Source of the DNA: Bdellovibrionales bacterium Ga0074137
Lineage (GTDB): Bacteria > Bdellovibrionota > Bdellovibrionia > Bdellovibrionales > JAMPXM01
DNA length: 64,000 nucleotides
Reading direction: 5' to 3'
Assembly: GCA_001464715.1 (NCBI GenBank)
Contig: LNDT01000012.1
Location: 27,300-91,299 of the forward strand
Of this stretch, positions 17,087-26,250 are shown piece by piece. Each line of letters begins with the position of its first letter. The stretch's first letter is position 1. The position numbers and the translations under genes were made by a program. The notes under the pieces were generated by a model. The model was not told where the DNA came from. It ran no database searches and saw only the letters and a program-made list of their open reading frames with translations.

Positions 17087-19653
17087 AGCGAAGCTCCTAA
17101 ATAGGAACTCAGTCGTAAAATGTCGGCGAAGACTCCGGCCGCTGTGACTTCGGGCCCTGCGCCAGGGCCTTGCACGATGAGGGGTCTTTCAGAATATCGC
17201 TTCGTCGTAAAAGCAACGATATTGTCGGTGGCCTGAGTGTTGGCGAAGGCATGATTTTTTGGGAACTTCTTCAGAACCACTCGCGCTTTCCCCTTGGAAT
17301 CTATCGAGCCGACGTATTTTAAAACCTCTCCGTTTTTTTCGGCATCGAGGGCTTTCTGAAGCATCTGTGCATCGATGGAGGGAAGGGCTTTCATAAACTC
17401 ATCCACACTTCCGCTGAGCAGTTTCTCTGGCAGTAGCGCTTCAATTTCGACATCGCTAAGTTCAATCGAGAGTCCCGATTCCCGCGCCAGAATAACAAGT
17501 TTCCGAGCCACATCTTGCCCCGAAAGATCGTCCCTCGGGTCGGGCTCCGTGTAGCCCTTTTGTTTCGCTTCCTGAACCACCGACGAAAAAGGCCGCGTGG
17601 TCGAGAACGTGTTGAAAATATAAGAGAGAGTACCCGACAGAATTCCTTCGATCGAAGTGATTTGGTCGCCAGTCTGAATCAGTTCGCGAAGTGTGTTGAT
17701 AATTGGAAGACCCGCGCCGACGGTGGTCTCATAGAGATAGTGCTTTGAACCGGATCTTGCGAGAGCTTTGAGATCTCTGTAGGTGGCCATCGAGCCCGTA
17801 TTGCCTTTTTTATTGGGCGTGATGATGTGAATGCCTTTCGTGAGCCATTCTTTGTAGAGGTCAGACAAGTGTTCATTGGACGTGCAGTCAATGATCACAG
17901 CGTGAGGGATGTCATCGGCTTGAACATGAGAGACGAATCTTTCAAGGCTCAGCGGTTGACTGTTAATACTGAAATCCGATTTCCATTCTGAGAGTGGAAA
18001 TTCTTTTTCTAAACTTCCGGAATGTTTTGAAAGTCGCATTCGCGTCGAGTTGGCGATGCCACGAATTCGAAGATCCAATTTAAATTCGGATCTTAATCGC
18101 TTTGTCTCTTCGTGCAGCTGTTTTAAAAGTGTTGCGCCAATTCCGCCCGTCCCAATGATTCCGATCGAAATCGTGTGGTTGGAAAGAAAGAAGCCCGCGT
18201 GAACCGCACGAAGCGCTTTGGCTGAATCCAGCGCCGCAACAACGACGGAAATATTTCTTTCTGATGAGCCCTGCGCGATGGCCCGAATGTTTATATTGGA
18301 GCGCCCAAGGGCGCTAAAAAATTTCCCTGAAAGACCCGGATGGTTCGCCATATTGTCGCCGACGGCGGCGAGGATGCTGCAGTCTTCGATCGAATCGACC
18401 GACTGAATGAGCCCAGTTTCTATCTCTGACCGGAAGGCCTCGGCGACGACTTTCTTCGCAAGCTTTGTTTGAAGACTCGGGATCGCAAAACAGATCGAGT
18501 GTTCGGAGCTTGCTTGAGAAATCATAATCACAGAAATTTTAACGTCTCTCAGTGCTCCGAACAATCGCTGCGCGACGCCCGGAACACCCATCATGCCACT
18601 ACCTTCGACATTGATCAGAGCGACTTTGTCGATGGTAGCGAAGCCTTTGACGGGTTCTTTTGCGCTCGAGACAGAGTGGATTTTTGTTCCTGGGGCCGCA
18701 GGATTAAAAGTGTTTCGAATCCAAATCGGAATTTGATCTTTAACAGCTGGGGCCATCGTGCTGGGATGCACGACCTTTGCTCCGAAGTAAGCGAGCTCGG
18801 AAGCTTCTTGGTAACTTAAGTCTGAGAGCACAACAGCCTCCGGCACCAGTCGTGGATCGGCGCTTAAAACACCATCCACGTCCGTCCAGATGGAAACGAA
18901 ATCCGATCTCAGAAGTTTTCCAAATATCGCAGCCGAGTAGTCGCTACCATTTCGCTTTAGGGTTGTTGGCACTCCGTCTTTTGTTGAAGCAACAAATCCT
19001 GTGATGACAATGGTGTCGACCAGGTCTGTGTCGACGCTGGCCGTGGATTCATCCTTCGACACTTTTTTTTCTTTAAGCCAGTTCGTGAGTTTTTGAGTCG
19101 ATGTTTCCCATTCGACATTGACGGAAGTTTCGCCGGATTCCACAACCAAAATGTCCCGGGCATCAAGCCACTCGGTCTTTCGGCCCAGAGAGTTCAAATA
19201 AGAGTTCAAAATTTGCGCCGACCAGATTTCTCCGTGGCCCGAAATGAATTCGACAATTTGCTCCGAGCAGCTTTGTACATGCCAAATACTTTTTAAAATT
19301 TCTTTGAGGCTCCCGAAGTCTCGATCGAGGATTTCACCCAACTGATTTCTTGAGTGGGTTGAGCCTTTCGGCAGAAGCTCGGAGAGCACGACAAGGTGCT
19401 TTAATTTCAGACTTTCAAGTTTTGCCTCAAACGAGGCGTCGCGCTTTTTTGCAAGCTCGGTGAGCTCGATCAAAAGGTCAGTGACGCCAGACATGGCCGA
19501 AACAACGACCGCTGTTTTTATTTTCTTTTTCTTCGCATCGAAGTCTTGGGGGTGACACTGCTTTGTTTGAGTGAGGAGGTTGGCAATATGTTTGATTCGG
19601 TCGGTTCCGGCGAGACTTGTGCCGCCGAATTTGTGGGTCACCCAGGTGGTCAT
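17083..19653 (-). CDS. thrA: Bifunctional aspartokinase / homoserine dehydrogenase
   Basis: The 856-residue protein joins aspartokinase (residues ~1-300; THKFGGTSLAGTDRI, and TLKRNGSDYSAAIFGKLL) with two ACT-type regulatory segments (~330-480) and homoserine dehydrogenase (~505 to the end; IGIIGTGGIGATLLKQL for NAD(P), VGAGLPIINTLREL and LSGTLSYIF for catalysis). The same fusion as E. coli ThrA implies feedback control by threonine through the ACT segments. The NPNK-type motif appears as ITPNKKGNTG. It starts divergently from the methyltransferase gene at 19771. The ~117-bp gap shows no Thr/Ile-rich leader peptide. Confidence 0.96.
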   Translation of the reverse strand: MTTWVTHKFGGTSLAGTDRIKHIANLLTQTKQCHPQDFDAKKKKIKTAVVVSAMSGVTDLLIELTELAKKRDASFEAKLESLKLKHLVVLSELLPKGSTHSRNQLGEILDRDFGSLKEILKSIWHVQSCSEQIVEFISGHGEIWSAQILNSYLNSLGRKTEWLDARDILVVESGETSVNVEWETSTQKLTNWLKEKKVSKDESTASVDTDLVDTIVITGFVASTKDGVPTTLKRNGSDYSAAIFGKLLRSDFVSIWTDVDGVLSADPRLVPEAVVLSDLSYQEASELAYFGAKVVHPSTMAPAVKDQIPIWIRNTFNPAAPGTKIHSVSSAKEPVKGFATIDKVALINVEGSGMMGVPGVAQRLFGALRDVKISVIMISQASSEHSICFAIPSLQTKLAKKVVAEAFRSEIETGLIQSVDSIEDCSILAAVGDNMANHPGLSGKFFSALGRSNINIRAIAQGSSERNISVVVAALDSAKALRAVHAGFFLSNHTISIGIIGTGGIGATLLKQLHEETKRLRSEFKLDLRIRGIANSTRMRLSKHSGSLEKEFPLSEWKSDFSINSQPLSLERFVSHVQADDIPHAVIIDCTSNEHLSDLYKEWLTKGIHIITPNKKGNTGSMATYRDLKALARSGSKHYLYETTVGAGLPIINTLRELIQTGDQITSIEGILSGTLSYIFNTFSTTRPFSSVVQEAKQKGYTEPDPRDDLSGQDVARKLVILARESGLSIELSDVEIEALLPEKLLSGSVDEFMKALPSIDAQMLQKALDAEKNGEVLKYVGSIDSKGKARVVLKKFPKNHAFANTQATDNIVAFTTKRYSERPLIVQGPGAGPEVTAAGVFADILRLSSYLGASL

Positions 19654-19770
19654 CGTATCAACTCTTTCGTCGTATCGGGCGCTTTATTGGGCGCGGTCGG
19701 TATCTTGAACAGGGTAACAAGTATTTTGAGCTCCTGGCATTTTAAAATAATCAGTGTTATCGAAGGCCTA

Positions 19771-20427
19771 GTGTTTGGATATTCGCAACCCTCCGCCTAT
19801 CACTTCTCGCACGACTCGATCGAACTTGCCGCACGGGCCGTGGCTTTGCTGTCTCGAGAAAACAACGTCGGTCGGTTTCGTGGTCTTGATCTTTGCGCTG
19901 GTTGCGGCGTCGTAGGATTTGAAATTCTGCGAGGACTTTATCGAGGACTTAAGAGCGTTCCGCCTGCGCTCAGACCGATGTGGGAAGCCGACTTTACCGA
20001 AGTCCAGTCAGTCTACCTGCCGCATTTTGAAGTGAATCGAGATCGTTTCCTTAGCGAGTTTCCAACAGTTCCGGCGGAAGTTATGAAATGGCGCCCTATG
20101 AACTACGCAGAACTTTTGACTGAACCCAACGGTCAATACGATTGGATCGTATCAAATCCACCGTACTTTGATCCTGTACAAGGCAAGCTTCCTCCATCGG
20201 AATTCAAAGCGCGCTGTCGATTTTTCATCGATTCTGATTTTGAGACTCTGTGTCGCTCGGTCGCCCACGCTTTGGCGCCCAAGGGCCTTGCCTTATTGTT
20301 GGTGCGAGACCTGAGCGATCCGGTTCGTCGCCGCCAAGAAATCCTGGATCGAGTTTTCAATACCCATGGTTCTTGGTTGGAGCTTGAGCCGGTTCGCGGT
20401 ACGTCTCTAATTCAAGTTAGGAAGTAA
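19771..20427 (+). CDS. TrmN6-like SAM-dependent methyltransferase
   Basis: A class I methyltransferase with N6-adenine features. LDLCAGCGVVGFEIL is the SAM-binding loop and DWIVSNPPYFDP is the catalytic NPPY motif. The opening FGYSQPSAYHFSHDSI matches the start of TrmN6, which methylates A37 of tRNA1-Val. The GTG at 19771 is chosen because GAAGG lies 4-5 nt upstream; a longer frame starting at 19546 would overlap the thrA 5' end with a non-homologous extension. The acidic insert after motif I (ALRPMWEADFTEVQS) is longer than in E. coli. Exact tRNA target is inferred. Confidence 0.82.
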   Translation: MFGYSQPSAYHFSHDSIELAARAVALLSRENNVGRFRGLDLCAGCGVVGFEILRGLYRGLKSVPPALRPMWEADFTEVQSVYLPHFEVNRDRFLSEFPTVPAEVMKWRPMNYAELLTEPNGQYDWIVSNPPYFDPVQGKLPPSEFKARCRFFIDSDFETLCRSVAHALAPKGLALLLVRDLSDPVRRRQEILDRVFNTHGSWLELEPVRGTSLIQVRK

Positions 20428-20430
20428 ACC

Positions 20431-21090
20431 GTGAAAGCCAAAAGTCATATTCTAAATAATGCGTCGACGCTGATCGTGTGTGTCTTATGCGCTGTCTTAA
20501 TGTCCGTCGGAGTTTCGTTAGAAGCGGAGGCTCTCCCGGAGCTCGATTACAAGACGGGCGATCTGATTTTTCACAAGAGTCAGTCCAATCAGGCGAAAGC
20601 CATTCTTGAAGCCACTGGGTCTCCGTGGAGTCATGTCGGCGTCTTGGTGGATGACAACGGTGAGTGGTTTGTTCTTGAAGCTGTTCAGCCGGTTCGCATC
20701 GTCTCGCTAAAGTCGTTCATCAATCGCGGCATCAAAAAACACTACCGTACGTATCGGTTACCCTCCCTCACAGACATTCAGCGAGAGGCACTTCGAGGGG
20801 AGCTCACTCGCTACCTCGGGCAAAATTACGATCTCTTTTTTGAGTGGTCCGATGATCTTACGTACTGCTCGGAGCTTGTTTATAAAGCCTACGTCGCTGT
20901 GACGTCGATCGAGATTGGCGATCTTCAGAAATATTCGGAACTTCGTCTGAATGGTCCCTTTGTTCAAGAGCTCATTCGGCGGCGCCTGACGATGACCGGC
21001 CGGAATTTGAACTTGAATGAGCCGATCGTTACACCGGTCAGTCAAATGAACGATCCGGATCTCAAGCTCATCATCAAAACGGATCCCTGA
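20431..21090 (+). CDS. YiiX/YebB-like NlpC/P60-superfamily papain-fold protein
   Basis: Secreted protein of ~219 residues. The signal region STLIVCVLCAVLMSVGVSL leads into DYKTGDLIFHKS, then GSPWSHVGVLV (predicted catalytic His) and LTYCSELVYKAY (predicted catalytic Cys). This is the permuted order seen in YiiX/YebB-like enzymes, where His precedes Cys. Members act on peptide or lipid-linked amides in the envelope, but no substrate is proven here. GTG start with AGGAAG upstream inside the methyltransferase stop region; the 3-nt spacing suggests co-transcription. Confidence 0.82.
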   Translation: MKAKSHILNNASTLIVCVLCAVLMSVGVSLEAEALPELDYKTGDLIFHKSQSNQAKAILEATGSPWSHVGVLVDDNGEWFVLEAVQPVRIVSLKSFINRGIKKHYRTYRLPSLTDIQREALRGELTRYLGQNYDLFFEWSDDLTYCSELVYKAYVAVTSIEIGDLQKYSELRLNGPFVQELIRRRLTMTGRNLNLNEPIVTPVSQMNDPDLKLIIKTDP

Positions 21091-21097
21091 ATTCTTC

Positions 21098-21472
21098 CTA
21101 CATCCCTTTGAACTTGAAGCCTTTTTTTTCAAAGATGGCTTTAATAGCGACTCGCTTATCTCCTTGAATTTCGATCAAGCCCTCTTTGCCTTCGAGCGAG
21201 TAGGTCCCGCCGCTTCCACACTTGTTTTTTAGTTCCTTGCACAGATCGCGCAAGAAAATTTCTTGTTTTGGAAGTTGATCGATCACGGTCACGGTCTTTC
21301 CACCGCGACCACTTTTCTCAAGGCGAAAAACGGCCACCCAGTTGAAGCTCTTAACGAACTCGTTCGTGGCTTCCGGGGCTTTTTTAGAAGCCTCGGCGTC
21401 CAGTTTCGCTTTGTCTTTCGGATCATCCGACCAGACAAGCTTCGAGTTGGGAGAGTTTCCGCTGGAAGACAT
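21098..21472 (-). CDS. SUI1/eIF1-domain translation factor (YciH-like)
   Basis: A 124-residue protein whose C-terminal ~80 residues form an eIF1/SUI1 domain: FRLEKSGRGGKTVTVIDQL, then LCKELKNKCGSGGTYSLEGK and IEIQGDK, matching YciH/SUI1. The N-terminal ~40 residues are charged and probably disordered. In bacteria YciH affects initiation fidelity and stress translation. The gene starts 2 nt after the glutaredoxin stop, so they are co-transcribed. Confidence 0.92.
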   Translation of the reverse strand: MSSSGNSPNSKLVWSDDPKDKAKLDAEASKKAPEATNEFVKSFNWVAVFRLEKSGRGGKTVTVIDQLPKQEIFLRDLCKELKNKCGSGGTYSLEGKEGLIEIQGDKRVAIKAIFEKKGFKFKGM

Positions 21473-21474
21473 TT

Positions 21475-21732
21475 TTAAAGCCCAAGAAGCTTATCAAGTT
21501 CACCGGCTCGGTCGAGGTCGGCCATGTCGGTATACCCTCCGATCAGTTTCTCGCCGATGAAAATCTGCGGAACTGTCATAAGTCCGGTTCGCTCTTTTAG
21601 TTTTTGAAATTCGCCAGGATGATCTTGAAGTTCAATCGCCTCAAACACGACGCCTTTGCTTTTTAAAAGAGCTTTCGCGCGGTCGCAATAGGGGCAGTAG
21701 TCCTTTGAATATACGGTCACTTTCGGTGCCAT
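21475..21732 (-). CDS. grxC: Glutaredoxin (GrxC type)
   Basis: An 85-residue dithiol glutaredoxin. The active site is YCPYC within TVYSKDYCPYCDRAKALL, and the glutathione-binding segments are TVPQIFIGEKLIGGYTDM. Length and motifs match Grx3/GrxC. ATG 21732 is chosen because GGAGA lies ~6 nt upstream; a start at 21747 would add five residues. It lies between a Dus gene (24 nt upstream) and the SUI1 gene on one strand. Confidence 0.95.
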   Translation of the reverse strand: MAPKVTVYSKDYCPYCDRAKALLKSKGVVFEAIELQDHPGEFQKLKERTGLMTVPQIFIGEKLIGGYTDMADLDRAGELDKLLGL

Positions 21733-21755
21733 GTGAGTCTCCTTCAATATTCAGC

Positions 21756-22769
21756 TTACCAGGTTGCGTTCTTTTCAAAAAGCTCGCTTGAGAGAGTCTC
21801 GATTCTTTTGACCTTCTCAAAAAGTACCGCTGCCTCTGTATAAGTCAGACTCAGTGATTTGAGCCACTGTTTTAGCCGACTCGAGGCGAATCTTGGTCCT
21901 CGGGCGGCTTCACTCGACTTCACGAACTGACTGACGAGCGGCCGAACTTGCCCCCATGTCCACATTTCAGAAAGTCCTTTGCACTCGAGCGCTAGGCTTG
22001 GCCTCGCCAAAAGCCCACGCCCGAGCATCGCGTGCTGGCACCCTGAGATTTCAAGCATGCGCTTGTAGTCGTCAGGCGTCCAAACATCACCATTGGCGAT
22101 GACCGGAATTTTTACGGCATCCTTCATGGCGGCGATAAACTCCCAGTGCGCGGGTGGGCGATAGCCCTCATCGCGCGTTCTTGCATGCACGGTAAGCCAT
22201 GAAGCGCCTCCGGCTTCGGCCGCCTGAGCGATTTCACGATGAAGACTTTTATCAGAAAATCCGAGACGAGTTTTCGCCGATACCGTGTGCGTTTGAGGGA
22301 CCAAATCTCGCACACCGCGAACAGCCGCTTCAACGCGACGTGGATCTTTTAGTAACGTTGCGCCACCGTCGTGACGATTCACAGTTTTTGCCGGACAACC
22401 GAAATTGAGGTCAATACCGACGGCGCCCAATTCCACGGCGCGTGCAGCGTTTTCGCCAAGCCGCTTTGGATCTGAACCTAAGAGCTGCACTAAGAGGGGA
22501 GTGCCGTTGGCGGTGTGTGACCTTTGTTCAAACGTCAGTTCAATGGCGTCCCGAAAAAACACATGATCGGGAATGGATTGATCAAGAACACGGATAAATT
22601 CGGTGACACACAGGTCGACGCCGCCAACGCCGGTGATCAAGTCGCGAGTGACGTGATCGACCACGCCCTCCATGGGCGCCAAAAAAATTTTCGGCCCTTG
22701 ATCGAAGAGAAAATTCTTTGAGAGGCCGCTTCCCGAGGTCACGAAAACACTGAGTTCACGGTTTATCAC
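21756..22769 (-). CDS. tRNA-dihydrouridine synthase (DusC-like)
   Basis: Second Dus enzyme of the window. KIFLAPMEGVVDHVTRDLIT, a VTEFIRV segment, and IDLNFGCPAKTVNRHDGGA with the catalytic Cys are present. The TEFIR and NRHDGGA pattern resembles DusC, which modifies U16. VSAKTRLGF and VIANGDVWTP follow. GTG 22769 is the longest start and has no clear Shine-Dalgarno; the first ~25 residues precede the conserved region. The 5' end overlaps the EVE gene stop by 14 nt. Confidence 0.9.
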   Translation of the reverse strand: MINRELSVFVTSGSGLSKNFLFDQGPKIFLAPMEGVVDHVTRDLITGVGGVDLCVTEFIRVLDQSIPDHVFFRDAIELTFEQRSHTANGTPLLVQLLGSDPKRLGENAARAVELGAVGIDLNFGCPAKTVNRHDGGATLLKDPRRVEAAVRGVRDLVPQTHTVSAKTRLGFSDKSLHREIAQAAEAGGASWLTVHARTRDEGYRPPAHWEFIAAMKDAVKIPVIANGDVWTPDDYKRMLEISGCQHAMLGRGLLARPSLALECKGLSEMWTWGQVRPLVSQFVKSSEAARGPRFASSRLKQWLKSLSLTYTEAAVLFEKVKRIETLSSELFEKNATW

Positions 22770-23280
22770 CGGGCTGGCTGACGCCTTTGGGGCTTAACCT
22801 CTTGCGACCAAGTTTGGCGACGTGCTCGAATTCTTCTTTTGTCACCGGTTGAACAGACAGCCGACTGCCTTTTCGGATAAGTAGCATATCCTTTAGCTGT
22901 GTTTCCAATCGGACGGTTTCCAGCGAAACTGGCGAAGCAAACTTTTCGACAAAAGCCACTTCGGCGCAGTACCACCTTGGATTGTCTTTTGAGGACTTCG
23001 GTTCGAAGACGTCGGACTTTTTATTGAATTGTTCAGGGTCGGCAACCCGAACTTTCGATATTTGGCCAACCCCCACGCACGCCGACGGCTCGGCATTGGA
23101 GTGATAAAAAATAAACCGGTCGCCGGGCTTCATGGAGTCTTCTAGATCACCCATCATATAGTTCCGAGCTTGGTAGTTGCGAACGCCTGTCCAGAGCGTA
23201 TGACCATCTTTTTTAAGATCGTCGATCGAATAGACGTCGGGTTCGCTTTTCATCAGCCAGTAACGGGTCGGTTTCGCCAT
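22756..23280 (-). CDS. EVE-domain (PUA-like) protein
   Basis: Opens with TRYWLMKSEPDVYSIDDL and continues WTGVRNYQARNYM and DRFIFYHSNAEPSACVGVG, the conserved EVE-domain signature. EVE domains have a PUA-like fold and bind modified bases in DNA or RNA. Free-standing members like this are widespread and poorly characterised; some others are fused to restriction nucleases. ATG 23280 gives 174 residues; a longer start is possible. Downstream overlap with the Dus gene (14 nt) suggests an RNA-modification link, as inference. Confidence 0.88.
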   Translation of the reverse strand: MAKPTRYWLMKSEPDVYSIDDLKKDGHTLWTGVRNYQARNYMMGDLEDSMKPGDRFIFYHSNAEPSACVGVGQISKVRVADPEQFNKKSDVFEPKSSKDNPRWYCAEVAFVEKFASPVSLETVRLETQLKDMLLIRKGSRLSVQPVTKEEFEHVAKLGRKRLSPKGVSQPGDKP

Positions 23281-23383
23281 GGGCGCCATTGATAGTACAA
23301 GCGCCGTGGGCAAGCAATTCCTGGTTCGCGAAGCGATGAAATGCTGTTACAACGTAAACCGCACGTACCTTACGGGAGGCCCT

Positions 23384-24163
23384 ATGGAAGCTCATACGGG
23401 AGAGTCTTCAAAATTTGCACTGATCACAGGCGCCTCATCGGGGATTGGCGAAGCGACGGCTTTACGGCTCGCCACCGAAAAATTCGGCCTACTTTTGACA
23501 GCACGAAGACAAGATCGGTTGGAGTCGCTGGCAAAGCGCTGCCTTGAACTTGGCGCGAAGAGCGTTCCGGTTCGAAAACTCGATGTGAGCGATCGTTCCC
23601 AAGTTGACGATTTTTTCAGCGACCCAAAGCTTCTGCCACTTTTTTCAAAAATGCATGTCCTTGTGAACAACGCAGGTCTAGCAAAAGGCGTCGATAAGAT
23701 GTCGTCGGCTTCGATGGATGACTGGCAGGTTATGCTGGACACAAATGTCGTGGGGCTTTTGGCCGTCACGCGCCAGGCTCTTCCGCACATTATTAAAAAT
23801 CGTGGTCACATTGTGAATTTGGGATCTGTCGCAGGTCGCTGGAGTTATCCGGGGGGCGCCGTTTACAGCGCGACCAAAGCGGCCGTTCGTGCAGTGACGG
23901 AAGGGTTACGCATGGATGTTCAAGGAACTGGAGTTCGCGTAACTAACATCGCGCCAGGTATGGTCGAAACTGAGTTTTCGGATGTCCGCTTGGGCGATGA
24001 AGCGGCTGCCAAAAAAATCTACGAAGGTATGACTCCACTTTCAGCGGCCGACATCGCGGACTGTATTTGCTGGTCGCTCTCGCGCCCGGCTCACGTCAAT
24101 ATCCAAGAAATGATTGTCTTTCCGACAGATCAAGCCGGCATCGGCTACGTTCACCGAGGCTGA
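23384..24163 (+). CDS. Short-chain dehydrogenase/reductase (YdfG-like)
   Basis: Classical SDR of 259 residues. ALITGASSGIGEATAL is the NAD(P) loop, LVNNAGLAKG follows, and GGAVYSATKAAVRAV supplies the catalytic Tyr and Lys. The C-terminal WSLSRPAHVNIQEMIVFPT is close to YdfG, an NADP-dependent 3-hydroxy acid/serine dehydrogenase that also reduces malonic semialdehyde. ATG 23384 has GGGAGG 4 nt upstream; the longer ORF start is unlikely. Divergent from the EVE gene. Confidence 0.88.
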   Translation: MEAHTGESSKFALITGASSGIGEATALRLATEKFGLLLTARRQDRLESLAKRCLELGAKSVPVRKLDVSDRSQVDDFFSDPKLLPLFSKMHVLVNNAGLAKGVDKMSSASMDDWQVMLDTNVVGLLAVTRQALPHIIKNRGHIVNLGSVAGRWSYPGGAVYSATKAAVRAVTEGLRMDVQGTGVRVTNIAPGMVETEFSDVRLGDEAAAKKIYEGMTPLSAADIADCICWSLSRPAHVNIQEMIVFPTDQAGIGYVHRG

Positions 24164-24232
24164 CGCCTATCGTCAGATGACAACGCATGCGAAACTTCGT
24201 ATCGTCGGTCTTAACACCAGGAGCTCAAACGC

Positions 24233-25660
24233 ATGACGTCGTCGCACGATTCGACCACCGGGAATTCGGCTGATTTTAGAACTGAAAAAGATTCGATGGG
24301 GGATATTAAAGTCCCGGCTTCGAGGCTTTGGGGCGCGCAGACGCAGAGGTCGCTTGAGCACTTTAAAATTGGCGGCGACAGGTTCCCAAGAGAAATGATC
24401 CGAGCTTTGGGTGTCCTCAAAAAAGCAGCCGCTCTTGTGAATGAAGAGCTTGGACTTCTGACGAAAGAAAAGTCGAAGTCGATTGTCGCGGCCGCCGATG
24501 AAGTGATCAGCGGAAAACTTGACCAAGAATTTCCCCTGGTTGTTTGGCAGACGGGCTCTGGCACCCAAACCAATATGAATACCAACGAAGTTATCGCGAA
24601 CCGCGCGATCGAAATTATGGGTGGCGTGCGGGGAACTAAAGGCATTCACCCCAACGACGATGTGAATAAAGCGCAATCATCGAACGACACATTTCCAACG
24701 GCCATGCACATCGCAGTCGCTGAACAGGTTCGTCATAAGCTTTTACCGGCTGTAAAAACTTTGCGCGACGGTCTCAATAAAAAAGCCGTCGAGTACAAGT
24801 CTGTCGTCAAAATCGGACGCACTCATTTGATGGATGCAACTCCGCTCACACTGGGGCAGGAGTTTTCTGGTTACGTCGCTCAGCTTGATCAGTGCGTGGT
24901 TCGATTTGAAAACGATCTACCGCAAATTTTTGAATTGGCGCTTGGTGGAACGGCTGTGGGTACGGGGCTCAACACACATCCTGAGTTCGCAGTGAAAGCG
25001 GCGGCACGAATCGCCAAAGAAACAAGTCTTCCTTTTGTGACGGCTCCTAACAAGTTTGCAGCCCTTGCAACCCACGATCCCTTGGTTCAGATGTCTGGGA
25101 CTTTAAAAACGGCGGCCTGTGCGTTGATGAAAATCGCAAGCGACATTCGGCTTCTGGGCTCGGGCCCACGATCGGGAATCGGAGAGCTGAATCTTCCGGC
25201 CAACGAACCTGGATCGTCCATTATGCCAGGTAAAGTAAATCCGACCCAGAGTGAAGCGATGACGATGGTCTGTGCTCAGGTCATCGGAAATGACATGGCT
25301 GTCGCTGTTGGTGGAATGAGCGGTCATTTTGAGCTGAATGTTTTTAAACCTTTGATCGTTTTTAATGTTTTGAATTCGATTCGGCTTTTGTCCGATGCGT
25401 GCCTTTCGTTTGAAGAGCACTGCGTGCGCGGGATTGAAGTGAATAAGGCGCAAGTGAAGCGTCACTTGGATAATTCTCTGATGCTGGTGACGGCGTTAAA
25501 TCCTCACATCGGCTACGATAATGCCGCCAAAGTCGCGAAGTACGCTCATGAGAACGATACGACTCTTAAAGATGCGGCTCAGAAACTGGGACTGATGGAT
25601 CCCGCTAAATTTGATCAACTCGTGAAGCCCGAGGACATGCTCGGGCCGATCAAGGCCTAG
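24233..25660 (+). CDS. fumC: Class II fumarate hydratase
   Basis: Interconverts fumarate and malate in the TCA cycle. [20 protein letters not shown] is the fumarase/aspartase signature. [15 protein letters not shown] ([20 protein letters not shown]) and [17 protein letters not shown] are further fumarase C motifs, and the length of 475 is normal. The Fe-S-free class II enzyme is oxygen-tolerant. The LOG-family gene starts 4 nt after its stop. Confidence 0.96.
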   Translation: MTSSHDSTTGNSADFRTEKDSMGDIKVPASRLWGAQTQRSLEHFKIGGDRFPREMIRALGVLKKAAALVNEELGLLTKEKSKSIVAAADEVISGKLDQEFPLVVWQTGSGTQTNMNTNEVIANRAIEIMGGVRGTKGIHPNDDVNKAQSSNDTFPTAMHIAVAEQVRHKLLPAVKTLRDGLNKKAVEYKSVVKIGRTHLMDATPLTLGQEFSGYVAQLDQCVVRFENDLPQIFELALGGTAVGTGLNTHPEFAVKAAARIAKETSLPFVTAPNKFAALATHDPLVQMSGTLKTAACALMKIASDIRLLGSGPRSGIGELNLPANEPGSSIMPGKVNPTQSEAMTMVCAQVIGNDMAVAVGGMSGHFELNVFKPLIVFNVLNSIRLLSDACLSFEEHCVRGIEVNKAQVKRHLDNSLMLVTALNPHIGYDNAAKVAKYAHENDTTLKDAAQKLGLMDPAKFDQLVKPEDMLGPIKA

Positions 25661-25664
25661 GCCA

Positions 25665-26240
25665 ATGGCAAAGAGCGGCTACAAGCTTTGCGTTTTTTGT
25701 TCCGCCAATTCAGGGCTTTCCGAGGCCGTCTTTCGCGCGGCTGATGAGTTTTGCGATGTTTTGAAGGAAAAAGAGGGCCAGCTTCTTTATGGGGGCGGTC
25801 GATTTGGCTTGATGGGGCACTTTGCTGACCAATGTTTAAAACGCGGGGTTCGAGTACGGGGCGCCACGACGAAGCGCCTCGATGAAACATTTGAGACGGC
25901 TTACCGCGGGATTGATGAGCTAATCATAGTTCCCGATCTTTTCGAGAGAAAACGCTGGTTTCTAAATGAGGCCGACGCGTTTGTGATTTTTCCTGGTGGA
26001 ATTGGCACTTTGGATGAGGCTCTGGAAGTGATCACATGGAAAAGCTTGGGAGAACTCTATAAACCAATCATCTTCGTCAACATTGATGGTTTTTGGGACT
26101 CTACTTTCCGAATGTTTGACGACCTCATGTCAAAAAATGTCCTCAGAGCCGACGCCATCGCTACCTACACAGTTGTCGATTCGGGGCGGGGCGTGTTTGC
26201 GGCCCTGGACCGGGCTGTGAAGCTTGGCCCTGAAAATTAA
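25665..26240 (+). CDS. LOG-family nucleotide phosphoribohydrolase-like protein
   Basis: Rossmann-like LOG family (TIGR00730). LLYGGGRFGLMGHFAD, RKRWFLNEADAFVIFPGGIGT and LDEALEVITWKSLG are the key motifs; canonical PGGxGT is kept as PGGIGT. Members hydrolyse AMP or cytokinin riboside monophosphates to free base and ribose 5-phosphate. The length of 191 is typical. The start is 4 nt after fumC, so it is expected on the same transcript, and the next gene follows after 10 nt. Confidence 0.9.
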   Translation: MAKSGYKLCVFCSANSGLSEAVFRAADEFCDVLKEKEGQLLYGGGRFGLMGHFADQCLKRGVRVRGATTKRLDETFETAYRGIDELIIVPDLFERKRWFLNEADAFVIFPGGIGTLDEALEVITWKSLGELYKPIIFVNIDGFWDSTFRMFDDLMSKNVLRADAIATYTVVDSGRGVFAALDRAVKLGPEN

Positions 26241-26250
26241 TTGAGGTTCA

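Noticed and set aside
19654..19770. Threonine attenuator before thrA
   Set aside because: A short frame on the minus strand (starting MPGAQNTCYPVQ) has two Thr and no Ile, and no terminator-antiterminator pair follows.
10899..22769. Two Dus genes as a recent duplication
   Set aside because: Their active-site contexts differ (NMGCPVKKA versus NFGCPAKTVNRHDGGA), so they are different subfamilies rather than recent duplicates.
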